Assembly (NCBI GenBank): GCA_029859645.1
Contig: JAOUCS010000014.1
Location: forward strand, 1-44,386
Length of the DNA: 44,386 bases
Reading direction: 5' to 3'
DNA from: Lysobacterales bacterium
Lineage (GTDB): Bacteria > Pseudomonadota > Gammaproteobacteria > Xanthomonadales > SZUA-36
The notes below the pieces were generated by a model. The model was not told the origin of the DNA and ran no database searches. It saw only the letters and a program-made list of their open reading frames with translations. Positions 9,785 through 17,956 of this stretch are shown piece after piece; within the stretch, counting starts at the first letter, position 1, and each line of letters opens with the position of its first letter. The position numbers were made by a program, and so were the translations under genes.

Positions 9785-11035
9785 CTATTGGGGTTTGATA
9801 TAGGCCCGGGGCAGCTCTGTCGACTCGGGTAAATAACGATCCCTTAAAAGAGTCTGCCGGGAGACCATGGAGTCCATTTTACCCCCAATAATCACCTGGT
9901 CAGCGACCGAGGTCACTTCAAGTGGATCTCCGCTCCAGATGACCAGGTCGGCCACGCTGTTCTCCTCGATGCTGCCGTGATCATCGCCCAGTGAAAAAAT
10001 CACCGCGGGGCTTGTGGTCAGGGCAGCCAGCCCGGCTTCATAGGGCAGGCCATTTGAAACTGCATTGCCTGCCAATTGTCGCAACTTCCTGGCCTGGTGG
10101 GTTTCGGCGCCTGTAAAGGCAAAGGTCACACCGGCCTCGTTCAGCAGGGCGGCGTTGTCCAGCCGGGCGCCCAGTTCATCAAAACTACCTGGCAGGTTGA
10201 CCAGCGGATCGATCAATACCGCTACACCGGCTTCGGCCAACTGGTCCGCAACCATCCACGCCTCGGTTGCGCCGCTAATCACAGCACGGAGGCCGTGGTG
10301 TTTGGAAAACGCGATCACCTGGAGAATGTCGCTGGCCCGGTCGGCGTTGAATACTACGATGCCGCCGGATTTATAATTCCGCAGCACCTGCCTTCCAGCC
10401 ACGGTTAATAACGGTTCGGGAGCCCATTGCACCTCCGAAGCGGCCTCCGCCATCGCCTGCTCGAGCTGCATCCACTGGCCGGCGCGCGATCCGGCGCTCA
10501 GGTCAGACGCATCGGCGCCGACATCGATGAACAGCACTTTGTCGCCCAGAAACGATCCGTATCCACCGTCGAGCGATACGGCCTGTCCCTGGCCGCCAAC
10601 GATACTGCCGGAGCGGTAAGCTTGCAGCATGGACCAACTGAAACCCTCGACCCTTGTCACCGGGATCACGGAGGAGTTGGGATTGAATGCGAGAGTCACG
10701 TCGAATTCCGGTCTGAGACCTTCGATGGCCAAGCCTCCGTCGACAGATGATTCGACCGCTGATATTTCCACCAGCCCGATTTGGTTGATGCCGGCAAAGA
10801 AGCCGGGTGTTACCGGCCGGCCTTCTGCTTCGATGACCCGTGCATCGGAGGGTGCGGACAGGTCAATGCCGACAGCCCGGATTCTGCCTTCCCGCACCAG
10901 GATGTCGCCATTTTGCAGGACGGACTGGCTGCTCATCGTGTGGACAGTTGCATCGTTGATGAACAGGGTTTCCGCATTTACGGTCAGTGAAGTGGCGAGA
11001 GCGAGCACCAGGACAGTCATTTGATCACGGTTCAT
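9785..11035 (-). CDS. Secreted amidohydrolase-like protein lacking the HxH metal motif
   Basis: This 416-aa protein has a signal peptide (about 1-21) and the amidohydrolase beta-sandwich start (GDILVREGRIRAVG). Where active members have P-G-L-I-D-x-H-x-H, it reads TPGFFAGINQ (76-85), so both metal-binding histidines are missing. The C-terminal sandwich strand SVADLVIWSGDPLEVTS is intact. Its ATG overlaps the stop of the neighbouring amidohydrolase by 4 bases, and that neighbour keeps all metal residues. I infer a non-catalytic partner, or an enzyme with altered chemistry, acting with the upstream protein in the periplasm. Confidence 0.85.
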   Translation of the reverse strand: MNRDQMTVLVLALATSLTVNAETLFINDATVHTMSSQSVLQNGDILVREGRIRAVGIDLSAPSDARVIEAEGRPVTPGFFAGINQIGLVEISAVESSVDGGLAIEGLRPEFDVTLAFNPNSSVIPVTRVEGFSWSMLQAYRSGSIVGGQGQAVSLDGGYGSFLGDKVLFIDVGADASDLSAGSRAGQWMQLEQAMAEAASEVQWAPEPLLTVAGRQVLRNYKSGGIVVFNADRASDILQVIAFSKHHGLRAVISGATEAWMVADQLAEAGVAVLIDPLVNLPGSFDELGARLDNAALLNEAGVTFAFTGAETHQARKLRQLAGNAVSNGLPYEAGLAALTTSPAVIFSLGDDHGSIEENSVADLVIWSGDPLEVTSVADQVIIGGKMDSMVSRQTLLRDRYLPESTELPRAYIKPQ

Positions 11036-12423
11036 TGTGCTGCTCCCAGTTGCTGCCCGAGTTCGAAATCGGAAACAGGTTGCCGCTCGGGGTCATTGCG
11101 GTCAAAGAGCAGGGCGCCATCGACAAACACCTGGTCAGCCTTGGCATAAACGCTGAACGGGTTGCCGTTCCAGATCACCACGTCCGCCATCTTGCCGGCC
11201 TCCAGCGTGCCCGTCTGGTCCAGGATGCCCATCGATTTGGCCGGGTTGGCCGTGATCCAGCGGATCGCGTGCTCAGGCTGGATGTCCATCCCGGCGCGCC
11301 TGCCACGGGTCATCGCCTTGGCCGCTTCCTGGTTCAGCCGCTGAATGCCTTCTTCGGAATCCGAATGCACGATGGCGCAGCTGCCCTCCGGCCGGTCGAC
11401 CAGCGCGATATTTTCCTGGATGCCATCATAGGCTTCGGCCTTGAATCCCCACCAGTCAGCCCAGAGTGCGCCGCACACGTTGTTCTCGGCCAGTTCGTCG
11501 GCAACTTTGTAGGCTTCAACGCCATGATGGAATGCACTGACGGTGTAGCCAAATTCGTCGGCCATATCGAGAATAGTCATCATCTCGTCCGCGCGGTAGC
11601 AGTGCATGTGAACCAGGACTTCACCTTTCAAAACCGCCGCCAGCGTTTCCAGTCTCAGGTCGCGCGTGGGCGTCTTGTTTTCAGAGCCGTTCTTGTCGTT
11701 CTTTTTACTGTCTTTCTTCGCCTCGTACTCATCCCAATCCTGGATGTATTTTTGTGCCTCGATCCATTGCGCGCGATAGCCTGCAACATTGCCCATGCGC
11801 GTGGACGGTGTCTGTTTCCTCTCGCCATAGACCCGCTTGGGGTTTTCACCGCAGGCCATCTTCAGGCCATGAGGCGCGGAAGGGAACTTCATCGCCTGGT
11901 AGCTGATTGACGGAACATTTTTCAGCGTGACGCCGCGCCCACCGATCAGGTTTGCCGAACCCGGCAGGATCTGCATGGCGGTGACACCGCCAGCACGCGC
12001 GCGGTTGAAGCCGGGATCCTGTGGCCAGATACTGTGCTCGGCCCAGACCTGCGCGGTGACCGGCGCGGTCGCTTCGTTGCCATCGGAATGTGCTTTGATG
12101 CCGGGGCTTGCGTATACACCCAGGTGAGAATGAACGTCGATCAGACCTGGAGTTACCCAGCGTCCTTCGGCGTCGATGACCTGCGCATCGCCAGCCCTGA
12201 TGGTCTCATTGCCGCTTGCGACTTGTTGAATCCGGCCATCGGAAATCAACAGGCTGCCGTTTTCAATGCGCTCGCCCGTTCCGGTCAGCAGGGTGGCATT
12301 GACGATCAGCACCGGCTCCGAAGGAAGCGGTGAGTAGGTGGACGGGAAAGGCTGGGCATTGACTGTAAAAGAGGAGGTCAGCCCGATCAAGGCCAGGCTG
12401 AGAAAGAAATTTCTGAAAGTCAT
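11032..12423 (-). CDS. Secreted metal-dependent amidohydrolase (imidazolonepropionase-like)
   Basis: This 463-aa enzyme begins with a signal peptide (to about residue 23, VNAQ). It has the HxH motif at His98/His100 in TPGLIDVHSHLGVY, later His clusters HMHCYRADE and FHHGVEAYK, and the catalytic Asp candidate in HSDSEEG, followed by the C-terminal MADVVIWNGNPFSVY. A Lys-rich, polar insertion lies around residues 205-230. The start ATG at 12423 has AGGA 6 bases upstream; an upstream start at 12453 has no such support. It probably hydrolyses cyclic amides or peptides outside the cytoplasm, as related secreted amidohydrolases do, but the substrate is unknown. First gene of a three-gene operon. 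Confidence 0.88.
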   Translation of the reverse strand: MTFRNFFLSLALIGLTSSFTVNAQPFPSTYSPLPSEPVLIVNATLLTGTGERIENGSLLISDGRIQQVASGNETIRAGDAQVIDAEGRWVTPGLIDVHSHLGVYASPGIKAHSDGNEATAPVTAQVWAEHSIWPQDPGFNRARAGGVTAMQILPGSANLIGGRGVTLKNVPSISYQAMKFPSAPHGLKMACGENPKRVYGERKQTPSTRMGNVAGYRAQWIEAQKYIQDWDEYEAKKDSKKNDKNGSENKTPTRDLRLETLAAVLKGEVLVHMHCYRADEMMTILDMADEFGYTVSAFHHGVEAYKVADELAENNVCGALWADWWGFKAEAYDGIQENIALVDRPEGSCAIVHSDSEEGIQRLNQEAAKAMTRGRRAGMDIQPEHAIRWITANPAKSMGILDQTGTLEAGKMADVVIWNGNPFSVYAKADQVFVDGALLFDRNDPERQPVSDFELGQQLGAAQ

Positions 12424-12489
12424 ATTTATTCCTGGTGTTATGATTTCCGGCATACCGGACGAGCTGGCCGGCAGGATACTACATCATAT

Positions 12490-13164
12490 ATGAAAAAGCT
12501 GATCAATCAGCCCGAATTCAGACAGTGGATCGAACGCAGCCTGGAGCGACAGGAAAATATCCTGGCGGTCAGCAACCAGGGCACGATTCTGCGTTACCAG
12601 CGAGATGACCTTGACCTGGTCGTCAAGTCAGCCATGGGTCGTGGATTATTGCGTAAGTTCCGGGAAAGAACCCTGCAAACCGAGTACCTGGCCTATCAGC
12701 GCCTGCTTGGACTGAAGGGTGTGCCTGCCTGTTATGGCATGGTCGACAATCGATACCTGGTAATCGAGCATGTTCACGGCAAGCCTTACCGGGAAGCCAG
12801 CTGGGATAATCGGGATGCGTGGTTCGAAAAGTTCCTGGTGCTGCTTAACGCGATGCATCACCGGGGTGTAAGTCATGGAGACCTCAAGTCGAAGTCCAAT
12901 ATCATGGTCACCGGGGATGAACAGCCCTGCGTGATCGACTTTGGCACGGCCATTGTTTTCAGGCCTGGACTACATCCGTTGAACAACTGGCTTTTCAGGC
13001 GCGCCCGCCAGATGGACATCAACGCCTGGGTCAAACACAAGTACCACGGCCGCTATGAAAACATGACGGATGAGGACATGGCGTTGCTGCACTACAGCTG
13101 GTTTGAATACCTGGCCCGAATCGTTAATCGCAGGCCGGTTAGGACCATTCCCCGCAAGAAATGA
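12490..13164 (+). CDS. Small protein-kinase-like protein (RIO/LPS-kinase type)
   Basis: The 224-aa product has a kinase-like fold signature: candidate Lys46 in LVVKSA, a hinge-like YLVIEHVHG, the catalytic loop HGDLKSKSNIMV (Asp131) and DFGTA (150-154) as metal-binding motif. The loop form H-G-D-L-x3-N resembles RIO and Kdo/LPS core kinases more than Hanks-type kinases. There is no signal peptide or membrane segment. It is divergent from the amidohydrolases and convergent with oleD. The target could be LPS, a protein or a small molecule; the sequence does not decide. Confidence 0.75.
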   Translation: MKKLINQPEFRQWIERSLERQENILAVSNQGTILRYQRDDLDLVVKSAMGRGLLRKFRERTLQTEYLAYQRLLGLKGVPACYGMVDNRYLVIEHVHGKPYREASWDNRDAWFEKFLVLLNAMHHRGVSHGDLKSKSNIMVTGDEQPCVIDFGTAIVFRPGLHPLNNWLFRRARQMDINAWVKHKYHGRYENMTDEDMALLHYSWFEYLARIVNRRPVRTIPRKK

Positions 13165-13248
13165 ACGGGAAAAGGGAGCAGCAGGCTGGGCGGTTCTTCG
13201 CCGGTTACCTTATCTCGCGGCGGGCGCCCTGCGAATCAGTAATCCGAA

Positions 13249-14238
13249 TCATCGTTGTTGTTTTTCAGCTTCGGTCAGCAGTCGGAGCCCCTGTTCTATG
13301 GAGATTGCCGGGCTGTAGCCGAAATCGCGCTGTGCCGCGCGCGTATCGAACCAGTGGGCCGTGGCGAGTTGCTCGACAGAAAAACGCGTAACCGGTGGTT
13401 CCGAATCCAGCCGCAAAATCCGCCAGGCTGTCTCGCAGATCGAGCCCGCTGTTTTGGCAACAGCCACCGGTACCGCCCGGATGGTTACCTCGATGCCAAT
13501 GGCGGCGAGCAGTCTTTGAATGATTTCACCCTGGGGCAACGGTTCGTTATTGGTGACGAAGTAAGCTTTACCCGCGCATCGTGCGTCACCGGCGAGTTCC
13601 TGCAGCGCATTGAGATGGGCCTGGGCCGCGTTTTCAACGAATATCGTGTCGATGATTTTTTCCGGGCCCGGCAGGGCCAGGCGGCCACCGCGGGCCTTGG
13701 CTGCCAAGCGGGGCAGGATATGGGGATCTCCGGGCCCCCAGATCAGGTGCGGGCGCAGAGCAACGGTTTTCAGGTCATCCGAATGGGCTGCGATCACCAG
13801 TTTCTCGGCCAGAGCCTTGCTTTCAGGGTAAGGCGCCGTGAAATGATCTGCGATTGGCAGCGATTCGTCGGCTCCGCTGACATCGCCACCTGAATGCACG
13901 ATGCTGGGGGAACTGGTGTGGACCAGGATCGGAATGGCCAGTTCCCGGCAAATCCTGATGACATTGGCGGTACCGTCAACATTGATGCGGTGGTAATCAT
14001 CCGGATTACCCCAGACGCCGGCTTTGCCAGCGGTATGAATAATTGCCTCGCACCCTGCTGCGGCGTCTCTCAGTTCATCCAGCGAAGTAATACTGCCTTG
14101 CTTCGAGAGAATGCCATGTTCAAGCAGGTGCTCGGCGACACTGCGCTGAAAAGCAACAACCTGGTGACCCTGTGCGGCGAGTTGCCTGCAGATCGAACTT
14201 CCGAGGAATCCACCGCCACCGGTAACCAGTATCTTCAA
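13249..14238 (-). CDS. oleD: OleD, 2-alkyl-3-oxoalkanoate reductase
   Basis: This 329-aa extended short-chain dehydrogenase reduces the beta-keto acid made by OleA to a 2-alkyl-3-hydroxy acid, using NADPH. It shows the nucleotide motif TGGGGFLG (6-13), Ser109/110 in HTSSPSIV, and the Y137-x3-K141 catalytic pair in YPESK. The start is TTG, 3 bases beyond the oleC stop, and it yields the expected N-terminus. It is the last gene of an A-B-C-D order; this context separates it from 3-beta-hydroxysteroid dehydrogenases, to which it is related. Confidence 0.92.
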   Translation of the reverse strand: MKILVTGGGGFLGSSICRQLAAQGHQVVAFQRSVAEHLLEHGILSKQGSITSLDELRDAAAGCEAIIHTAGKAGVWGNPDDYHRINVDGTANVIRICRELAIPILVHTSSPSIVHSGGDVSGADESLPIADHFTAPYPESKALAEKLVIAAHSDDLKTVALRPHLIWGPGDPHILPRLAAKARGGRLALPGPEKIIDTIFVENAAQAHLNALQELAGDARCAGKAYFVTNNEPLPQGEIIQRLLAAIGIEVTIRAVPVAVAKTAGSICETAWRILRLDSEPPVTRFSVEQLATAHWFDTRAAQRDFGYSPAISIEQGLRLLTEAEKQQR

Positions 14239-14241
14239 TGG

Positions 14242-15933
14242 CTAGCTCTGCATTTTTTTGGCTGCCCACTCCGCCAGTTCTTCACGGCCAATCTTGGAGT
14301 TGTGCCGGATATCCACCGGAAAACCAGGGTGGAATAGCACTGTTCTGATGCTCTTGGTAATGCCGTGTGCCTGGGCCAGTTGCAACAGGTCGAAATGCAC
14401 CCGTTCGGTGTCGACCGGCGACAGTTTGCCCTTCACTTCGATACACAGAACGGGCGTCTGGCGTCCCTTGGTTCCAACCCCCACCACGGCAGAGCGAACC
14501 AGGTCCGGATGTTGATTGAAAATGGCTTCGCACTGATCGGCATACAAGGTTTCCTCAGCAGTCTCAATGCGCTGTGAAACACGGCCGCAGTACCAGAGCC
14601 GGCCGAGGCCGTCCATGATGCCGACATCCCCCATGCGATGCCAGGTGTTGCCAAACTCGTCGCCAAACTTGGACATGGCGGTGGCATTATCCCGTTTCCA
14701 GTAGCTGTCGGTACAACTGGGCCCGGTAACAATAATTTCACCCGGCATTCCATAAGGCATTTCGGTGGTTTCGGACAAGTCATTGAATGCCATTTCACTG
14801 ATCTTGATGATTTTGACCTGGTTGGGCTCGATGGGTTGGCCAACGAATACGCCATCACCCGATTCGATCCGGTCTACCATCTTGTCATCAATCTGCGACG
14901 CGCTGACGCTACTGACCGGCAGACACTCGGTGGCGCCGTAAGGCGTGTGTATTTCAGCATCGCGATAGAGTGAGTCCTGCATCCTCCGGATTGTACTGAT
15001 TGGAACGGCAGCGCCTGCAGAAATGACCCGGGTCACGCTTTCAAGGCGGATATTATTGTCGACACAATAGTTGCTCAGCGTGTTCAGCAATGCGGGCGAG
15101 CCAAAAATGTTGGTTACCTTGAACCGGTCGATCGCCTTGATCAGCTTTTCGGGATCAGCATCCGCCGGCCGGGTCGGGTCCATGTCTGGCACGATGGTGG
15201 TCATTCCCAGCGCGGGGTCAAACAAGGCAAAAGGCGGAAACGTGGGCAGGCTCACTTCACCCGGCTCTATGTTGAACGCGTTCTTCAGCATGTTCACCTG
15301 GGCATTGAAATGGCGGTGGCGGTAAACCACGCCCTTGGGTACCCCGGTACTGCCCGAAGTGAACAGGATGGCGGCCATGTCTTCCGGCTTAACCTGGTGT
15401 TCGAATTCAGCTGCGGATTCAGCCCCCATTTGCCGGAGCTTTTTCAGGTTGATGCCTCCCAGCCCCAGCGTAGGACCCGCAGTGACCAGGAGTTCACAGC
15501 TTTGCTTGGCCCAGCCCAGCACCTTGCGGGCAAAATGAGCCTTGGTCACGCCGATAAAGGCTTTGGGTTCGGCCTCGGCCAGGCATTCCTTCAAAGGTTT
15601 CATGCCAATACCGGGATCGATCAGCACCGGAACGGCGCCAGCCTTGAACAATGCGAAGAACATCGCAAAGAAATTGAGCCCTGGGGTCAGCATCAGGGCC
15701 GTGCGCGTGCCAGCTGTAATGCCATAGGCGTGCAGGCCGCGAGCATAACAGTCGGCGAGCTCGTTCAATTCCTGATAGGTAACGCTTTCGTAGTGATCTT
15801 TCCGAAAGGCGCTGTTTTTGGGGTAGTAAATGGCGATTGCGCTGGGCTGCCGTTGAGCCTGCCAGCTCAAGGCATTCGCTACATTGCTGAATTCATCCGT
15901 GTTCCAGGTTGTTTCCACTGGCATATCCATCAT
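14242..15933 (-). CDS. oleC: OleC, beta-lactone synthetase
   Basis: This 563-aa member of the acyl-CoA synthetase/luciferase superfamily converts the beta-hydroxy acid into a cis-beta-lactone with ATP. The phosphate-binding loop FTSGSTGVPKG is at 191-201, TPYGATE lies near 335, and the C-terminal domain follows the GDVG/WYCGR hinge. An RBS-like AGGGAAG precedes the ATG pair at 15933. Its first 41 bases overlap the end of oleB in another frame, pointing to coupled translation. In some bacteria oleB and oleC are fused, which agrees with this tight junction. Confidence 0.93.
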   Translation of the reverse strand: MMDMPVETTWNTDEFSNVANALSWQAQRQPSAIAIYYPKNSAFRKDHYESVTYQELNELADCYARGLHAYGITAGTRTALMLTPGLNFFAMFFALFKAGAVPVLIDPGIGMKPLKECLAEAEPKAFIGVTKAHFARKVLGWAKQSCELLVTAGPTLGLGGINLKKLRQMGAESAAEFEHQVKPEDMAAILFTSGSTGVPKGVVYRHRHFNAQVNMLKNAFNIEPGEVSLPTFPPFALFDPALGMTTIVPDMDPTRPADADPEKLIKAIDRFKVTNIFGSPALLNTLSNYCVDNNIRLESVTRVISAGAAVPISTIRRMQDSLYRDAEIHTPYGATECLPVSSVSASQIDDKMVDRIESGDGVFVGQPIEPNQVKIIKISEMAFNDLSETTEMPYGMPGEIIVTGPSCTDSYWKRDNATAMSKFGDEFGNTWHRMGDVGIMDGLGRLWYCGRVSQRIETAEETLYADQCEAIFNQHPDLVRSAVVGVGTKGRQTPVLCIEVKGKLSPVDTERVHFDLLQLAQAHGITKSIRTVLFHPGFPVDIRHNSKIGREELAEWAAKKMQS

Positions 15934-16828
15934 TCGAATCTTCCCTGATTCCTGTAAATCGGCTGATCTTATCGATCAATTCCGGCCCGCCGTCTTCAAG
16001 CACATAGTGTCCGCAGTCCGGAAAACGCAGCACCTGGGCTTCCGGAAAGTACTCCAGCCACTGGTTGAGGAAGGGGGTGTCGAACACGAAATCCCTTTCT
16101 CCCCATGCGATCAAACACGGTTTGTTCTGCAGCAAGTGTAATCGCTCGGCGGTATTTATCAAAATATCGTAACCGGGATCGGTTTCCTTCAGCGGGATAT
16201 CCTGGACAAATTTCAGGGTCGCGATGCGGTTAGCAGGGGTGTCATAGGGTAGTGTATAAGCTTGCCGGATTTCCCTGGAGACCGGTTTCTTGAAGGCCAC
16301 ATGCGCCGCAATTCCGGAAAAAGCATTAAAACGGGTGACCAGGAAAGCACCGATGGCAGTGTCTCTGACCAGGCTCAGGGCAGGGGGCATTTTCTTGTCT
16401 TCCGGTAACGGAAAAGCAGCAGTGTTCAGAACCACCATCCGGCTGATCAGGTCAGGGTGCTGCACCGCCCAGCCAAAACCGATCATCCCTCCCCAGTCGT
16501 GTACCACCAGGGTCAGTGGCTGGTCGATACCAAGCTGCCTGACCAGGCTGTCGAGATCCTCGATGCGGCTCTTCAGCCGGTAATCATAGTGGGTATCATC
16601 CGGCTTGTCCGAAAGGCCGCAGCCCAGGTGGTCCGGCACGATGCAGCGGAACTGGCCGCTCAATGCCCTGACCAGGTTGCGGTAATAGAAGGACCAGGTG
16701 GGATTGCCATGCACCATGAGAACCACGGGCGCATCACGTGGGCCCTCGTCCAGGTAGTGCATGCGCTGGCCACGAATCTCCAGATAGTGGCTCGAAAACG
16801 GGTAAAGATGGACGGGCGGTTTTACCAA
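15893..16828 (-). CDS. oleB: OleB, beta-lactone decarboxylase
   Basis: The 311-aa alpha/beta hydrolase resembles haloalkane dehalogenases. Nucleophile Asp111 sits in VVHDWGGMIGFG, HGNPTW (40-45) supplies the oxyanion region, and the late His lies in CGHYVLED. In Ole pathways this enzyme removes CO2 from the beta-lactone to leave a cis-olefin. A stand-alone reading would call it a dehalogenase; its place between oleA and oleC makes OleB far more likely. The start is TTG, since the next ATG (residue 23) would remove family-conserved sequence. It begins 7 bases after the oleA stop. Confidence 0.92.
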   Translation of the reverse strand: MVKPPVHLYPFSSHYLEIRGQRMHYLDEGPRDAPVVLMVHGNPTWSFYYRNLVRALSGQFRCIVPDHLGCGLSDKPDDTHYDYRLKSRIEDLDSLVRQLGIDQPLTLVVHDWGGMIGFGWAVQHPDLISRMVVLNTAAFPLPEDKKMPPALSLVRDTAIGAFLVTRFNAFSGIAAHVAFKKPVSREIRQAYTLPYDTPANRIATLKFVQDIPLKETDPGYDILINTAERLHLLQNKPCLIAWGERDFVFDTPFLNQWLEYFPEAQVLRFPDCGHYVLEDGGPELIDKISRFTGIREDSNDGYASGNNLEHG

Positions 16829-16835
16829 ACGACTG

Positions 16836-17852
16836 CTACCAGACGACTTCCGCCATAGCGCAGTTCAGACCGGAGCCGATTCCCAACAGCGCGACTCGGT
16901 CGCCCTTGTTGATTTTACCCAGCTCGGCTGCCTTGGCCAGAACGATGGGAACGGAGGCCGGGCCGATGTTGCCCATCTCCGGGTAAATCGCATGGACCTT
17001 TTTGGGGTCCAGACCCAGCAGGTTGACCAGCGAGTCGGTGTGAACCTTGCTGACCTGGTGAATGACGAACTGGTCCAGTTCGCTGGCCACCCAGCCGAGC
17101 GCTATCCTCGCGGCATTGAAAGTCGTCGACGCCAGCTTGAGTCCCTCGCTCAGCAGGATGCGGGTATCGGTCATCATCTGGTTCATCTGCCCACGGCACA
17201 GCTTGTTAAATTCCGTGGCCGCGCGGGAAACGCTGCCCAGGTAAGGATGGCCCTCCGGAGCGAGTTCACGCCGTGCCATGACCATGGCCGCTGCGCCTGA
17301 GCCCAGGGTAAGCGATGCGAATTCGGCACGGAACTGCTCTTCGCCCATTTCCGGGTCCAGCATGCGCTCAATGGTCGCTTCGGTGATAGGCCGGCTTGAT
17401 TCCCCGTCAACTACCAGTGCGTACTCCACTTCAGCCCGCTCAATCATTCGCGCAGCGATATCCATGCCGTTCATGAACGCCAGGCAGGCATTGCCCACAT
17501 CGAAATTCAGACAGTTTTCATTCAGATTCAGGTTGCCGTGAACGATACAGGCCGTTGAAGGTTCCAGGTAATCCCTGCAGACGGAGGTATTGATGATCAC
17601 CCCTATTTTCTGCCGGTCTATGCCGGATTCATCCAGCGCCTTTTCCGCTGCGAGCGTTGCTGCATCCGAGGGCGACGTTCCTTTTTCCCAGAAGCGGCGC
17701 GCGCCGATGCCAGATACTTCCTCGAGCAGGTCGTTCCTGACGCCGAGGCGGTCAAGCGTCGGCTTCAGTTTTGTCTCGATTTCCTTGGAAGTGACGCGGA
17801 TTGGAGGCTCAACCGCCGCGAGCGATTGAATGACAACATGCTTGAATTTCAT
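16836..17852 (-). CDS. oleA: OleA, head-to-head acyl-CoA condensing thiolase
   Basis: This 338-aa thiolase-fold enzyme joins two long acyl-CoAs into a 2-alkyl-3-ketoacid. Catalytic Cys123 lies in GNACLAF, with Glu97 (YLEPS), His265 (VIHQVS) and Asn295 (GNIGPASVP). These match the Cys143, Glu117, His285 and Asn315 of Xanthomonas OleA with one constant offset of 20. That separates it from FabH, which lacks this Glu. It leads the oleABCD row, and a PPTase gene is divergent across a 104-bp intergenic region. The expected end product is a long internal alkene or polyene in membranes. Confidence 0.95.
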   Translation of the reverse strand: MKFKHVVIQSLAAVEPPIRVTSKEIETKLKPTLDRLGVRNDLLEEVSGIGARRFWEKGTSPSDAATLAAEKALDESGIDRQKIGVIINTSVCRDYLEPSTACIVHGNLNLNENCLNFDVGNACLAFMNGMDIAARMIERAEVEYALVVDGESSRPITEATIERMLDPEMGEEQFRAEFASLTLGSGAAAMVMARRELAPEGHPYLGSVSRAATEFNKLCRGQMNQMMTDTRILLSEGLKLASTTFNAARIALGWVASELDQFVIHQVSKVHTDSLVNLLGLDPKKVHAIYPEMGNIGPASVPIVLAKAAELGKINKGDRVALLGIGSGLNCAMAEVVW

Positions 17853-17883
17853 CAGGTTCGCCAGGAAAGATAGTGAACATAGA

Positions 17884-17924
17884 AGTATAGTCTAATTTGC
17901 GACACTTCAAGGTGTGGATTTAAA
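17884..17924. promoter_or_regulatory. Divergent ole / PPTase promoter region with a palindrome
   Basis: On the minus strand a -35 TTGAAG (17905-17910) and -10 TATACT (17884-17889) with a short 15-bp spacer could drive oleA. On the plus strand TTGCGA (17897-17902) and TTTAAA (17919-17924) with 16 bp could drive the PPTase gene. The imperfect palindrome ACACTTCAAGGTGT (17902-17915) covers the oleA -35 and the spacer of the other promoter, so one bound regulator could control both sides. This is inference from position only. Confidence 0.4.
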
Positions 17925-17956
17925 CCCGATAAGCCTTGCGCTAGACTGGCTGTGCA

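Noticed and set aside
10987-11910. A 307-codon open frame on the plus strand opposite the amidohydrolases
   Set aside because: It is fully antisense to two well-supported amidohydrolase genes, has no recognisable family motif, and long antisense frames are common at this GC content.
15893-16828. Haloalkane dehalogenase
   Set aside because: The motifs fit that superfamily, but position between oleA and oleC and the shared pathway make OleB the better call.
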